From: Holacanthus passer
Lineage: Eukaryota > Chordata > Actinopteri > Pomacanthidae
Assembly: GCA_025331565.1 (NCBI GenBank)
Contig: JAFREQ010000026.1
Span: forward strand, 4,125,001 to 4,189,000
Direction of reading: 5' to 3'
DNA length: 64,000 nucleotides
Shown: piece by piece, positions 11,638-21,969 of the stretch
Numbering within the stretch: the first letter of the stretch is position 1
Layout of the letters: the number at the start of each line of letters is the position of its first letter
The notes under the pieces: generated by a model
Told to the model about the DNA's origin: nothing
The model's input: the letters and a program-made list of their open reading frames with translations, nothing else
Database searches by the model: none
Position numbers and translations under genes: made by a program

Positions 11638-11730
11638 CCACCTCCACCTCCACCATCATCATCACCTTCACCTCCACCATCATCATCACCCTCACCTCCA
11701 CCATCATCTCCACCATCATTATCAGCTCCA
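11638..11730. repeat. Imperfect CCACCATCATCATCACC-type tandem repeat
   Basis: Low-complexity run of CCACCTCCACCATCATCATCACC-like units with a near 30-bp period. It produces spurious open frames (Pro/Ser-rich on plus, His-rich in another frame) that are not genes. Confidence 0.7.
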
Positions 11731-13319
11731 CATCACTTCTTCCTGTTCTCCCCTGGTTGTCATGGAGACAAACGGTATAACACCAAGGGGGCGGGGGCTC
11801 GTGAGCAGCCGTGTGGGAGATCAGCAGAGGCAACAAGAAACCTGCCAGATCAAAGCCGATCAACAATCAATACAGAACAAAAGGCAGGAAGGAAAAAGGA
11901 GCTGAGCGCTGCAATTAAAACAGGTCACGTGACCCATCAGTCACAAACTTTACAAACTAATCAGACTCCAGCACTGATGATGATGTTCATTCATTATGGA
12001 CCCTGAGTCAGTTTGGGTCTATTCAGTTGTTCTACAAACGATTAGACAAAAGAAGCGAAGTTAATATGTTCAGCACAGGTCAATAAAAGCAAAGTTATTC
12101 AAATTCATTTGTAAGTTACAGGAAGATAATCTTTCTCAACCGAGTCTTTAAAATGAATACACATCAAATTATTTTCAGACTTGAGGCTCTCAGGTTTGTA
12201 GGAGCCGCAGAATGTGGAGGATTAATTAATGAGATGATTTATGACTATGACAGGAAGGGCTTTAAAAAATAGATCATCAGTTCCTGAAGTTTGTATTTTT
12301 GTACATGTTTGACATGTTTTTTCTCTGAACACGTGTCCACACAGGAGGCAGAGCAGCAGCTTCAGGATCAGTGTCGCAGGTTCAGGTCGACCACATGGCG
12401 GCAGCACTCAGAGCCCAACGCACAACCAGTGGAAGAAAATAGGCTTCAAAGTAAAAATAAGCTTCACAACACATTTTCACATGAAGTGAAATGTGACGAC
12501 TCGACTTGTGACGACGGCTGGATCGATTAAAATATCTGTTGAGTTCACATCATCCATTCGCAACAACAGGCAAAGAGGCACGTTTTAAAATACTGAACGA
12601 ATCAGCTTTCTGATTAGTTACGGTGTTGTAATTTCAATGATGATTATTTTGTCATGTGACCCTGCTCAGCCAGTAAACACTGGTCAGCTGTTGTGCTCAC
12701 GAGGATGTACATAAAAAATAAATGAATGAAACTCCATAAAACTACATTAACTGATTGTTGGATCAAACCATTAAAATGTGCTGAAAGCTGGTAAAACGGG
12801 CGGCAGAGCTGAGGGGCTGTGTTCTCTGTGGGTTTGTCATCTGATCCACTGTTAATGTAAAGACATGGATTTAATGAGCGACACTGACGATGGTGCAAGT
12901 CAGAGCATTGTGGTAAATTTGCATGTGTCAAAGTTTTCTTAGTCGCAGGATTAAATCGAGTGTTTCACATCAGTTTCAGGTTTCAGGTGTTCTGCTGCTC
13001 ATACGTCTCTGAGGGATCGGGGACGAGGGGACGAGGGGACGGAGAGCGATTCTCCCTGTTTGCATCTCCAGGGCTGCTATTGTTGCTATGGCACCAAAGC
13101 TCAGCTGTTCATCGGGGGTTTAAGCTGAAACGGGTTCAAAATGACTCGGTGAGAATTTACAGAACTATTTATACACTGAAAAAAATCTGTGACAAAATGT
13201 GTGCGTACGCGTTGGCCCGCTGACACGAGGGATAATTTGACACGGATATTTGACAACACGCTGGCACACTGTACTACACGACACGTCAGTCGCAGCATGT
13301 GACTGAATAACAAGGCAGA

Positions 13320-13640
13320 AAGAGAAGCAGAGGGGGAAATCAGGTCTGACTTCCAGTGCACGCCAAGGGCGACGGACAGAACAAGAGAGAGCACGGGGGG
13401 CAAAGACGGCAGGATGGAGAGGAGGAGGCAGGAAGTGGGAAACAGACAATGAATATAATGAGGAGCGCAGAGAGGAATTAGATTAGAAGAATGGCAAAGA
13501 AGAAAGTGCTGAAGAGATATGAAGAGAGGAAGATGGAGTGAAAGGAAAGAGAGGTAAATGAAATTAGGCGTTGGAGAGAGGATGAAAAGCTCAGAGGTTA
13601 GATTGGAGAGATGCAAATGCAAAAAGAGCAGAGAGGAGTT
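13320..13640. repeat. Purine-rich low-complexity stretch
   Basis: Plus strand is dominated by AGAGAGG, GAAGAG and GGAG strings for about 320 nt, so the SHANK2 pre-mRNA is pyrimidine-rich here. The open frame on the minus strand through it is compositional. Confidence 0.6.
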
Positions 13641-13833
13641 AGAGGAAGTGCAGAGGACGTGGCCAATTGTTCGAGGGGATTGTTAAATAAAGAAAATGAA
13701 TTTTTATCTCTTTGAAAGCCCTCCATCTGGAGAACGGGCCGCTCGGAGAGGATGATGGGAGTTTCTGTGCTTCAGCTGCGCTCAAACTCTTTTTCTTTTG
13801 TTGAATGCGACAATGGTTTTCACCGCTAAGCTG

Positions 13834-13836
<3 letters not shown>

Positions 13837-13875
<39 letters not shown>
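13837..13875 (+). repeat. (CA)n microsatellite
   Basis: About 19 CA units. Confidence 0.95.
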
Positions 13876-13877
<2 letters not shown>

Positions 13878-13929
13878 TCAGACGCTGAACTGACACATGA
13901 TATTATCAGCTGGCACGGCCACACACCCA

Positions 13930-14030
13930 CACAGTGTCCTAATTAAAAGCAGCGGAGCCTCATTCAGCTGCTAATCGCTGTTTATTAGCATTTGCACTTT
14001 CCAGTTGTTAATTTGGCTCCTAATGTCGGT
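13930..14030. promoter_or_regulatory. Candidate conserved non-coding element
   Basis: Repeat-free, with clustered homeodomain-type cores: CCTAATTAAAAGC, GCTAATCGCTGTTTATTAGC and GTTAATTTGGCTCCTAATG. It lies within intron 8, just right of a (CA)n array. Regulatory role is inferred only from motif density. Confidence 0.25.
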
Positions 14031-14284
14031 GTTTTCGAGCAGTTCCCTCAATGGACGAGCGCGCAGAGCGAACACTCTCTTCTGAGACGTCAGACTGAAA
14101 AATACAGGCACATACGTATAAAAAAAGGATTCCTCATTAGCAAAAACCTAAATGAGAAAATGTAATTAACTTCTGTCTTGTGTGACAGTTGAGTCAAACC
14201 TGCAACAACTTTTTATGCTCCCTGCTCTTTAGAGACGAGTCAGTCAGACAAGGACTCTTAAATGTTCCTACATTAAAGCTCCTG

Positions 14285-14640
14285 AATCAAAAACACTACA
14301 TGGCCAAAAGTAAGTGGTCACGTACACCTCTGTTGGTCTGGGTTCGTTTCTCTTGGTTTGGAAAGTTTTACTGCCACAGCCGACAGATTTGATTTTAGAC
14401 GTCAGAGTTCGTTCAGCTTTGTGTCACGACGACTCTCCTGTTCACAAAGCAGCTCCGTGAAGAAATGGTTTTCCCAGTTTGGTTTGGAAGAGTCGGACCC
14501 TGACTGATCACCGATCAGTGTGGGGCCTCGCTGAAGCTCTGCTGTGTGAATGGGATCAAATGCATCTTGTGAAACCAGAGGAGCGGAGGCTGTCACAGAC
14601 GAATGTTCATGGTTTTGGAATCAAGAATCACAGTTACACG
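14285..14640 (+). pseudogene. Tc1/mariner-like transposon relic, transposase 3' end
   Basis: Begins with a terminal-repeat-like string (ACATGGCCAAAAGTAAGTGG, 14296-14315). From 14443 it follows the last part of a teleost Tc1-like transposase: AAATGGTTTTCCCAGTTTGG, then GAATGGGATCAAATGC, GGAGCGGAGGCTGTCACAG and TTCATGGTTTTGGAAT. Stops interrupt the frame (after the VGP codons near 14502). It is the same family as 741-1000 in the opposite orientation. The middle of the element is missing between the end string and the transposase part. Confidence 0.75.
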
Positions 14641-15679
14641 TTCCTTCATCGACCTCTACAGGTCCTTTCAGACACAACATGACAACAGCACCAGTTTGCT
14701 CTGAAACCCACTATTGCACTGACCCACGGTGGCTTTTGGCTGTGTCAGGCAAAGCGTCGGCTTGGCGAGGTTGCACCAAACTTTGGCCTTGTGACGGATA
14801 TTTGCGATAGAAAGGAGGCAGCCGGGCAGAGAAGGCAAAATGGAGGAAAATCTGAAAGTTGTACCAACACGTTTCCAACCAAGCAGGTGTGTCAGGTGTG
14901 TTTTCACAGGTAGCTCGTAGGTTTGTCATATGTGGAGCCTTCATGATAAATACAACACAGGACAGATGTGTTTTCGTTGCTGGTAACAACAAAATGACGT
15001 TGCCCCGATAGAAGTTTGAAAAACTTGGTCTATTTTGCTCTGTAACATCATACGAGCTGGACGTCGAGTCTAACGGGGCCTTTCCTCACTTACTGAGCTC
15101 CTGCATTTCCAAGAACCGGCCGCCCAGAAAACAGGCATAAACTTGTTGGATTCAGCTCTTGGCTCCATGTGTAGGTGGGAGAGTGCAACAGTGATAAAGA
15201 TAGTAAGAGCAAGAGAGCGAGTTTTTCCACTCGACAAACAAGTGAGAGTCCACAGCGTGTCTAGTGGCTGCTCGTTGTTCTGCTGTTGAGGCTGCTGTCG
15301 GTGGAAGAACTGCTGTTTGTCTCTCTGACAACAGATTTCTGCCTGTATGTTCGCCCAAAGCTAGAACAAAATGTTGGCTGCAGAAATCATCCCTTAGTCA
15401 GTCAATCTGAGGGAGTCAAACCGTTTCCCGTTACTGTTGTAAACTGAAATATTCAGCTTCTCTATCAGCTTTGATCAGATCATATTATGTAGAGTCTGGT
15501 GATAAACAAAATTTTGGTGAGTTTTACTTTAGTCCTTGTTTTCATGCCTGAAGATATTTATCTGATATTTTGCATTTACTTATTTCGCTTCACAACATTG
15601 AGCATAAATTGATTATTCTGCACTGTAAGTTAAAGTGCATTTACCATATTGAGATATATCGATGGGTGAATAATGAAAA

Positions 15680-15960
15680 GAAGTTTCACCCTGAGCCTCC
15701 AGAACAGCTTCAGTGCTCCTGGTCAGAGTCTCCAGTCTGTGAACTCTACAGGACACGAACACCATCCTTCTCAAACAGACTCTTTCAGTTGGCGTCTGAC
15801 GACGGCGGCAGAAAGCGCCGTCTAACACGTCCCCACAAAATCTCCTGCAGATGTTCAGCTGGGTTGAGACTCAGCACTGGGTGACTCAGCACTCCAGCAT
15901 ATGATTCACATCATTTTCATACTCGTCAGCTTTATATGGAAGAATGTGCATTTGTTTGTC
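15680..15960 (-). pseudogene. Tc1/mariner transposase relic retaining the LNPxEHLxE block
   Basis: The minus strand (about 15905-15690) translates to LSLNPAEHLQEILWGRVRRR followed by FLPPSSDAN, the C-terminal block of Tc1/mariner transposases; the Glu of NPAEH is at the catalytic third-acid position. Further on, CCAGAACAGCTTCAGTGCTCC and CTAACACGTCC match the remaining C-terminal text of the family on the plus strand. Plus-strand ATGATTCACATCATTTTCAT at 15902-15921 matches the same part of the copy at 3934-3953. The reading frame is broken, so it is inactive. Confidence 0.75.
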
Positions 15961-16342
15961 CACTCAGTGACTCTAACATGCACACGTGGAAACAACTCAT
16001 GATCTTTTTTTTGGAGTTATTTGCATGTAAACATGCAGTTTTTGAGAAACCTGAAGATGCTCCCACGAGGCATGTAAATATCTTATCTAGGTTTCTGATG
16101 CATGAATCTGCTTCACCTGTCATCTGACAAGAAGCTGCCAATCAAAAACATACAAGTGCACATTCTTGGTCGATGACTTTGCTGTGTGAACATTGTATTT
16201 TTGATGGTCGCAGGAAAAAATAAAATTACTGTCAAAGTGATAAAATTCCAGAGTTGTGAAAATCGCAGCGTTCACCGCTTTGGCACTAATCCGCTAATCT
16301 TTTATTCAAACTGCACTTCCTGGATCCGATTTCATGTCGCAC

Positions 16343-16345
<3 letters not shown>

Positions 16346-16376
<31 letters not shown>
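16346..16376 (+). repeat. (CA)n microsatellite
   Basis: 15 CA units. Confidence 0.95.
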
Positions 16377-16378
<2 letters not shown>

Positions 16379-16699
16379 ACAAACGGTCATTCCAAATCTG
16401 ACATATTTGCCATTCGAGTGTCTGGCAGTCAAATGCTTTCACTACCACAATCAATCACAACCATAAAAACTGCTTTGATCACGTATACAGAGATATGAAT
16501 AACCACAAGTTCCACGTCAACGTCACAAACATGATCCAAACCAATCTACAGATTCACACAATCCTTAAATCTACAGCGTAAGTGACGTTAACTTCTAAGT
16601 TCCTATTTCCAAATTCACAACGTAACAGAGCAGATTGTTGATTCTGCACCAAACTCAAATAAAAGTGAAGCATCACGCAGAGAGAAATAACATCCATCA

Positions 16700-16930
16700 G
16701 CTACACACGGAGCCAATCCCAGCTTCCAGTGGGCGATTCACACCGACGGCCAATTTGTTTTCACAGTCGACAATTAACAGAACCTGCATGTGTTTGGACT
16801 GTGGGAGGAGCCGGAGCAAACCCCTGCGCTCCACACAGAAAGAAGCACAGCAGCAGGCAGGTTCGAACCCGGGCGCCGACCGCGACATCAACACGGCCAT
16901 GTAAACTCCACCCAGGCCCCACGGCTGCGA
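16700..16930 (+). repeat. Teleost SINE/LINE-tail dispersed repeat
   Basis: Contains CATGTGTTTGGACTGTGGGA then GGAGCCGGAG, CTCCACACAGAAAG, GGTTCGAACCCGGGCGCC and ATGTAAACTCCACCCAGG. These are landmarks of a very common fish interspersed repeat, here degenerate and with segments out of their usual order. The GGTTCGAACCC string resembles a tRNA B-box, but there is no complete tRNA fold. Confidence 0.55.
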
Positions 16931-17130
16931 GCCCAACTCCAACACCCTGGTGTGGTCACGTGACCCGGGCTCACTCCCTTTATGAAGCGCTCCACTCGAG
17001 TGGCTGTGGAGGACGGTGGAGGACCCTGTGGGACTGCCTTTCATAAACGGCCGCCTGAATAAGGCTCTTTTGTAACTCAGGCGGAGGTTGTGAGTCAATC
17101 ACGCCAGCTAGGCGGCTCTTAATGCTGCTG

Positions 17131-17153
17131 GACACACACACACACACACACAC
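17131..17153 (+). repeat. (CA)n microsatellite
   Basis: 11 CA units. Confidence 0.9.
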
Positions 17154-17781
17154 AAGCTTCAACCATTACCAACACAAACACACACCGAACACCAGCTCAT
17201 AGAATTGTACACACACACTCAAACCTTAGTGCTTCCTCTATATTTGTGCATCACTTTGTTTTTGTACAGCAGGTCTGAAATAAGATGAAGTGACTGATTG
17301 ATGACAAACTGTGGATATTTTCAGATCCTCCCTTCAGTTAATTGAAGGAGGACGTGCTCATCCTACAACCTCCTCCTTCATAAAACCCTCTCAGAACAAG
17401 TTGAATGAACTCAAAGTTGAATCCAGAGCTGTTCTGTCTCTGTTGCTCAAAGTTGACATTTCACACTCTGTGTTTTAAATGTGCAAAGACATCAGCTCAG
17501 GGACAAGAAGCTAAATGACTAAACAGGCGCCGCCGAGGTTTGATGCTCACTTTTTCTCCTCTAAACACTGAAACAAATCTGACGCCGGCCAGAAAGACAT
17601 TTTCAATCCCTGGTTACAGCTGACCTTGACCATTTTGCACTGTTGCCATGGTAACAAATGAGACGAAGAAAAATGTGCTGCCACTAAAAAAAAAAACCAC
17701 TGAAAGCTAAAATCGATCTTCTATAATCACTTCTACATGAAAACGGCAGTGAGGGAGAGTGATTGTGGTTTTTCACTCTAC

Positions 17782-17859
17782 CTGAAATGGACTCTGGCTG
17801 TTGTAGTTCTTCACTTCCTTGTCGGCTCCACGAACAAGCAGCACTCTGGCACAGTTATC
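17782..17859 (-). CDS. shank2: SHANK2 coding exon 8: ankyrin repeat 5-6
   Basis: 78 nt (26 codons, phase 0/0) for residues 343-368: DNCARVLLVRGADKEVKNYN then SQSPFQ. NCARVLL is helix 2 of repeat 5; NYNSQSPFQ begins repeat 6. Mammals have SCARVLLFRGGNKELKNYNSQTPFQ at this place, so the match is unambiguous. The acceptor CCTCAG ends at 17860 and the donor GTAGAG starts at 17781. It is separated from exon 9 by the largest intron here, about 9 kb. Confidence 0.96.
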
Positions 17860-18137
17860 CTGAGGAAGGAAGAGGAGAAAAACTGTTCAAACAAAGCTGA
17901 GAAAATGTCTGAAACAACACTTTCAATCCTTTAATTCTCCTACTTTGTTGAGGAAAAAGGTTGATGAGCTTCCAGTGACATGAGCAGAATTTTCCCAAAG
18001 CACAAGAAGTGAGCAGAGCAGGAACTGAACGTCTGAACATCCCAGAACAACAGAACATCTACTACCTACAGGAGGAACAGAGCTTCACTCACTGACAAGT
18101 GTGTATCTATTGCTCCACTCAAAGAGAAAGAGGGAGT

Positions 18138-18140
18138 GAG

Positions 18141-18187
<47 letters not shown>
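18138..18187 (+). repeat. (GA)n microsatellite
   Basis: About 25 near-perfect GA units on the plus strand, CU in the SHANK2 transcript. Lies about 280 nt upstream of the exon 8 acceptor in the sense direction. Confidence 0.95.
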
Positions 18188-18190
<3 letters not shown>

Positions 18191-19208
18191 ACAGAGAGAT
18201 GGAGAGTGCTGAGGGGTTTGAATCTACTGCACAAATCGCCCACAAAGTGCTCAACCACGCATGTACTGTGCACACACACATGAATATAAAGACTTTTTTT
18301 AGATCCACAATAAGCTATTGAGAGTTGAGAAATCGCTCACACAGATACTGATACACAACCGCGATCTGCTCACTGTTGCTGGCATTACAGATATTTCCGC
18401 CATCAGACATTTAGACGTCTTATTTTAAGACATGCATGAGTGTGTTATTTTTATTTCTGGAGCAATCCCACGACATTCTTTTTTTTCTATAGAAGCCACA
18501 TTTACTGAATAATGAAGCTTCAATATGGAAATGTGTGACAACATCAGAGGCATTTTAGCTTCCAGAGTATAATTAGAATAAAAAGGAAATGCAGGGAGAA
18601 ACAGGGAGGTAAAACGTCTCATGTCCACGACGCTGAGGACGAGCCAGGATGCTGCTGCTCGGACGCCATGGAAACTTCAGCTTCAAATGGATTTCTCTTG
18701 TGCTTTTCATGTTGTGTTAGTGAGTGAAGATCAGTGATGGAGAAGACGACAGAGGAGGACTCTCGCATATTCTCACCAGAAGTTTTTAGTTTTCCATGTT
18801 TTCATGCAACGTTCTGCAGCAGAATCTGCTCAGAGTTCTCCGTCCATCGAGAGACGGGGACCTCATGCATATTCACGACGTTCGGCACAACGACCTAATA
18901 ACAGAATAATCCAGGTTACATCGACCCCCAACATCGACACAGCCGTTGTTATCGTCTGCAAAGCTTCAGCTTTAAATGATAAGATCAGATCATGTGAGTG
19001 TCTGATATATCAGCTCCATCGACATGAAGTGAACTGTTGACAGGATCCCATGTGAGCTTCCATCAATCAACCTCGTTGGGGTCCGAGTCCTCATGACTTA
19101 AATTATGACTTTTGGAAAGATCTGATTTCATATTTTTTTCTTTCCTCTCAACAAATCCTATGAAAACACCACAAGTAATAATGAACTGATCCAATTAACA
19201 AACATCAT

Positions 19209-19336
19209 CTGTGTCTCAGTCTGATCTGTCTTCGTCCTCTGTGTCTCAGTCTGATCTGTCTTCGTCCTCTGTGTCTCAGTCTGATCTGTCTTCGTCCTCT
19301 GTGTCTCAGTCTGATCTGTCTTCATCCTCTGTGTCC
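19209..19336. repeat. 30-bp minisatellite, about 4.3 copies
   Basis: Four consecutive 30-bp units begin at 19209, 19239, 19269 and 19299, identical except for one G-to-A in the last (TTCGTCC to TTCATCC), followed by a partial unit. Near identity implies recent expansion. A plus-strand frame reads SQSDLSSSSV repeatedly, but this is a repeat artefact. It lies inside the dispersed repeat that continues to 19520. Confidence 0.95.
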
Positions 19337-19520
19337 ATTAAAACTCATCACTGTTGTTCCTTCATCACCATGAACTCACTCACTGTCGTTTATCTGGACT
19401 CAATCCCACAAACACAAAGACTCACTAGAGACCAAATGTGGATTCATCCGCCGCTGAAAATAGTCCCCAACACATCAACTGTTTCCTCCTGTTTGAGGAA
19501 CTTATGGAGCCTTTTTTTAA
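19337..19520 (-). repeat. Dispersed repeat, copy 1 (inverted)
   Basis: Reverse complement contains GTTGGGGACTATTTTCAG then CGGCGGATGAATCCACAT, GTGAGTTCATGGTGATGAAG and AACAACAGTGATGAGTTTT. The same strings in the same order occur on the plus strand at 20466-20580, so two copies of one family lie in opposite orientation about 1 kb apart. The minisatellite at 19209-19336 is the expanded end of this copy. Transposon class unknown. Confidence 0.7.
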
Positions 19521-20369
19521 AAATGAATTGAACTATATGTTTGTGAGCCCTTTTTCAAAGATTTTCATTTTCACTAGGAACCAATGAGGTTGGAGCTCAG
19601 TGACGACAGGATTTTTTTTCTTGGTGGCAAAAATCTAAATGTATTGAGAGACGGACGAGCACACTGTTGGGTTTGTTCTTTTCATGGATGCAATAACAGC
19701 AGCCTGATCGTTTGACCCTTTCACAGCTCCATGCACCGACACACATGCAGCGTTTCACACCTACGACCTTCTCCACGAAACTCTGTGTAACCAACAAACG
19801 GGTGGTGGCGTAAAGGCCATTTCAGAAAAGGTCAAAAGCACATGGTTCCTTTTCTGTAGATCTATAGTATCCAATCCAATCCCGTCTCCTGCCTGTAGGT
19901 TATTATTTGTACTCATATTTCAGGCTGAATGAAATGACTGGATGAGCTTATTACAGCCACACATAGCAGATTTTCTCATTTTGTCGGATCATTTGTTTTA
20001 GCGATTGCTGTGAGGATGCAAAGAGAACATCAACAAACACAATAAAACGCTTCTAAAATTAATGATCTACCAAGTTTAGGTGAAACTCAATGTTTGCTTT
20101 GACTCAAATCCACCAGTGGGCTGTTTCTGATTCCGAGCTCTGGTTCTGTTTAACTGGCCACGCTCCAAGGGCAGAGTGTTAAATGGTCTCTGACGACCGG
20201 CTGCAACAAGGGTTCGAGGCTTCTGCCGACCTTCAGACTGACGGCTTTAACTCAAGTGGTCTTTGAGATGGCTCATCTATTCTCGTTAAGGTCTAAGACT
20301 GGAGGGATTCTATATTTTCTTACTGTCGATAAATCACACGAAGACCAAGACCATCAATGTGTTAGTTCA

Positions 20370-20630
20370 TCTCCAGTGTTTTCTCTGTCTGTGGTTCAGG
20401 CTCAGTAAGAAACAGCTGCTCACTGTAGGTTTTTAGCAAACGTTAGTCAGAAAGGAGGAATTTGTTGGGGACTATTTTCAGTGGTGGATTAATACACATT
20501 AGGTGTCACATCAACCACGGTGTGTGTTCATGGTAATAAAGAAACAACATTGATGTGTTTAAATGGACAACAATGGAGCTCTATGGTTCAGAGGAAGAAG
20601 ATATATCAGATATATCACAATCAGAAAGTC
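20370..20630 (+). repeat. Dispersed repeat, copy 2
   Basis: Contains GTTGGGGACTATTTTCAGTG, GTGGATTAATACACAT, GTTCATGGTAATAAAGAAAC and AACATTGATGTGTTTAAATG, collinear with the reverse complement of copy 1. It then runs into CAGAGGAAGAAGATATATCA, the single-copy counterpart of the minisatellite unit in copy 1. Confidence 0.7.
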
Positions 20631-21730
20631 GTTATGACCTGCAGCTCCGTCAGGAAGAGGTCACATAGTCCAACCATTCATTTCAATTAGAGGCAGACGG
20701 TGATTCGCTGGCGTGGTTATACTTCTGGGGATTCTCTGCGCTGCAGCGTCAAATACATGAGCATCATAAATAACATGCAAGAATTTAGAATAATTCATCC
20801 CACGGGACAAAAGGAGCAAAGAGCCTGCAGGGTCCAAACAGCAGAGCTGAACGAGTCGGCAGCAGAAACAGCAGCAAACACACGTCAGCAGGATGAAGAT
20901 GAACCAGTGAGGTAACTGTCAGCTGATCCAGGAACTCCGACGCCGTTCAGCCCGTCCATTTTCACAACGTACGACAACGTGTTTTCTTATGTTCACTGAG
21001 CCCGAATAAAACTGGCTGTCATCTTGAATTTGACAGATGTTCTGGAGGCATTAAGCATTTTAACTTCTACGTTTCAAAATCCCAACAGACTGAAACTCTT
21101 TCATCTGCTGCCTTTGAAAGTTCTTCTTTATGACATCATGAAATGGACTTGTCTCTCCTCAGGTACAGACTCAGGTGTGTCACTGAGGAAACGGTCCTTG
21201 AATGTGGCTACAGCCAACAACCAAGTCTGACTCATGAGAATACTTCTCATTAATTAACATTTCTCTCACAGGAAATAATCAAAATCATTACAGAACCAAC
21301 AAATTCAAACCCTTGTGCTGAAAATACTAAAAAAAAAAAAAAAAAAAGTCAGGAAATGCAATTTTAAAATTGTACATTTATAGAATATGAATGAGAGGAA
21401 CATCAAGCACCTGAAAAAGAAATCCAATCTTAAAAAACCTGTTTGAAAAGAAATCCAAGGTTTCTTAAAAAGGGGGCTTATTATACCAGCTCAGTTATAA
21501 ACTCCACTGTAAAGTCTCATCTCATCCGGTAAGGAACACTGTAATTAGTCAATAGTTTGTTAGTCATCAAATTAAACTTCAGTCTCCATAATGTGTGTTA
21601 TAATGTTACACCACTTCAGCTTGTTGCTGCACATTTCTCCCACTTTTTACGACAGATTTGACAGAACTGGCTTAATTAACTGAAAATAGTACCAGGTCAA
21701 TTCAATAGTGGCGTGTGTGCTCTCATTCAC

Positions 21731-21733
<3 letters not shown>

Positions 21734-21769
<36 letters not shown>
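21734..21769 (+). repeat. (CA)n microsatellite = sense (UG)n, 34 nt after exon 7 donor
   Basis: About 18 CA units on plus, (UG)18 in the SHANK2 pre-mRNA, beginning 34 nt downstream of the exon 7 5' splice site. UG repeats are the classic TDP-43 (and CELF) binding sites. The junction GCAG|GTGTGT also looks like a cryptic donor. Confidence 0.95.
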
Positions 21770-21771
<2 letters not shown>

Positions 21772-21803
21772 GCATGAGCCGTGCACTCTCTCCCTCTGCT
21801 CAC

Positions 21804-21920
21804 CTGGTTGTACAGGGCACAGATGTGCAGAGCCGTGTTTCCAGAGGCGTTCTGGGCGCTCATGTCCGCTCCGTAGAACAGCAGATGCTCCAGGTGCTGC
21901 ACATGGCCGTGACGACAAGC
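21804..21920 (-). CDS. shank2: SHANK2 coding exon 7: ankyrin repeats 4-5
   Basis: 117 nt (39 codons, phase 0/0) for residues 304-342: ACRHGHVQHLEHLLFYGADM, then SAQNASGNTALHICALYNQ. This is almost identical to mammalian SHANK2. It covers the second part of one ankyrin repeat and the first part of the next (NTALHICA). In the sense strand the acceptor is (UG)n-UGCACAG with no pyrimidine tract, and a second (UG)n array begins 34 nt after the donor GTGAGC (from 21803). Being phase 0/0, the exon can be skipped without a frameshift, although the deletion is 39 residues rather than one 33-residue repeat. Confidence 0.97.
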
Positions 21921-21924
21921 CTGT

Positions 21925-21969
<45 letters not shown>

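Larger units (their letters stand above)
8748..17781 (-). other. SHANK2 intron 8
   Basis: A 9.0 kb intron with consensus ends. It contains a Py-rich tract beside the exon 9 acceptor (8750-8870), a palindromic dispersed repeat (9787-9880), a CTCF-like motif (10113-10127), a CCACCATCATC-type low-complexity run (11638-11730), a long purine-rich plus-strand stretch (13320-13640), a possible conserved block (13930-14030), two Tc1 relics (14285-14640 and 15680-15960) and a SINE/LINE-tail repeat (16700-16930). No alternative exon with SHANK-like coding potential was seen. The intervals 8880-9180, 9240-9780, 12000-12900 and 14650-15560 show nothing recognisable. Confidence 0.8.
17860..21803 (-). other. 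SHANK2 intron 7
   Basis: A 3.9 kb intron. In the sense direction it starts with GTGAGC, then a (UG)n array from 21769 to 21734. It also holds two oppositely oriented copies of one dispersed repeat (20370-20630 and 19209-19520), the latter with a 30-bp minisatellite, and an (AG)n run (18138-18187). A poly-A run is at 21331-21348. No extra exon is recognised. The intervals 18190-19200, 19560-20340 and 20700-21330 show nothing nameable. Confidence 0.8.

Noticed and set aside
11251..12006. 251-residue plus-strand open frame, Pro/Ser-rich
   Set aside because: Its length comes from the CCACCATCATC low-complexity run; no domain, no splice context, and neighbouring frames are equally open.
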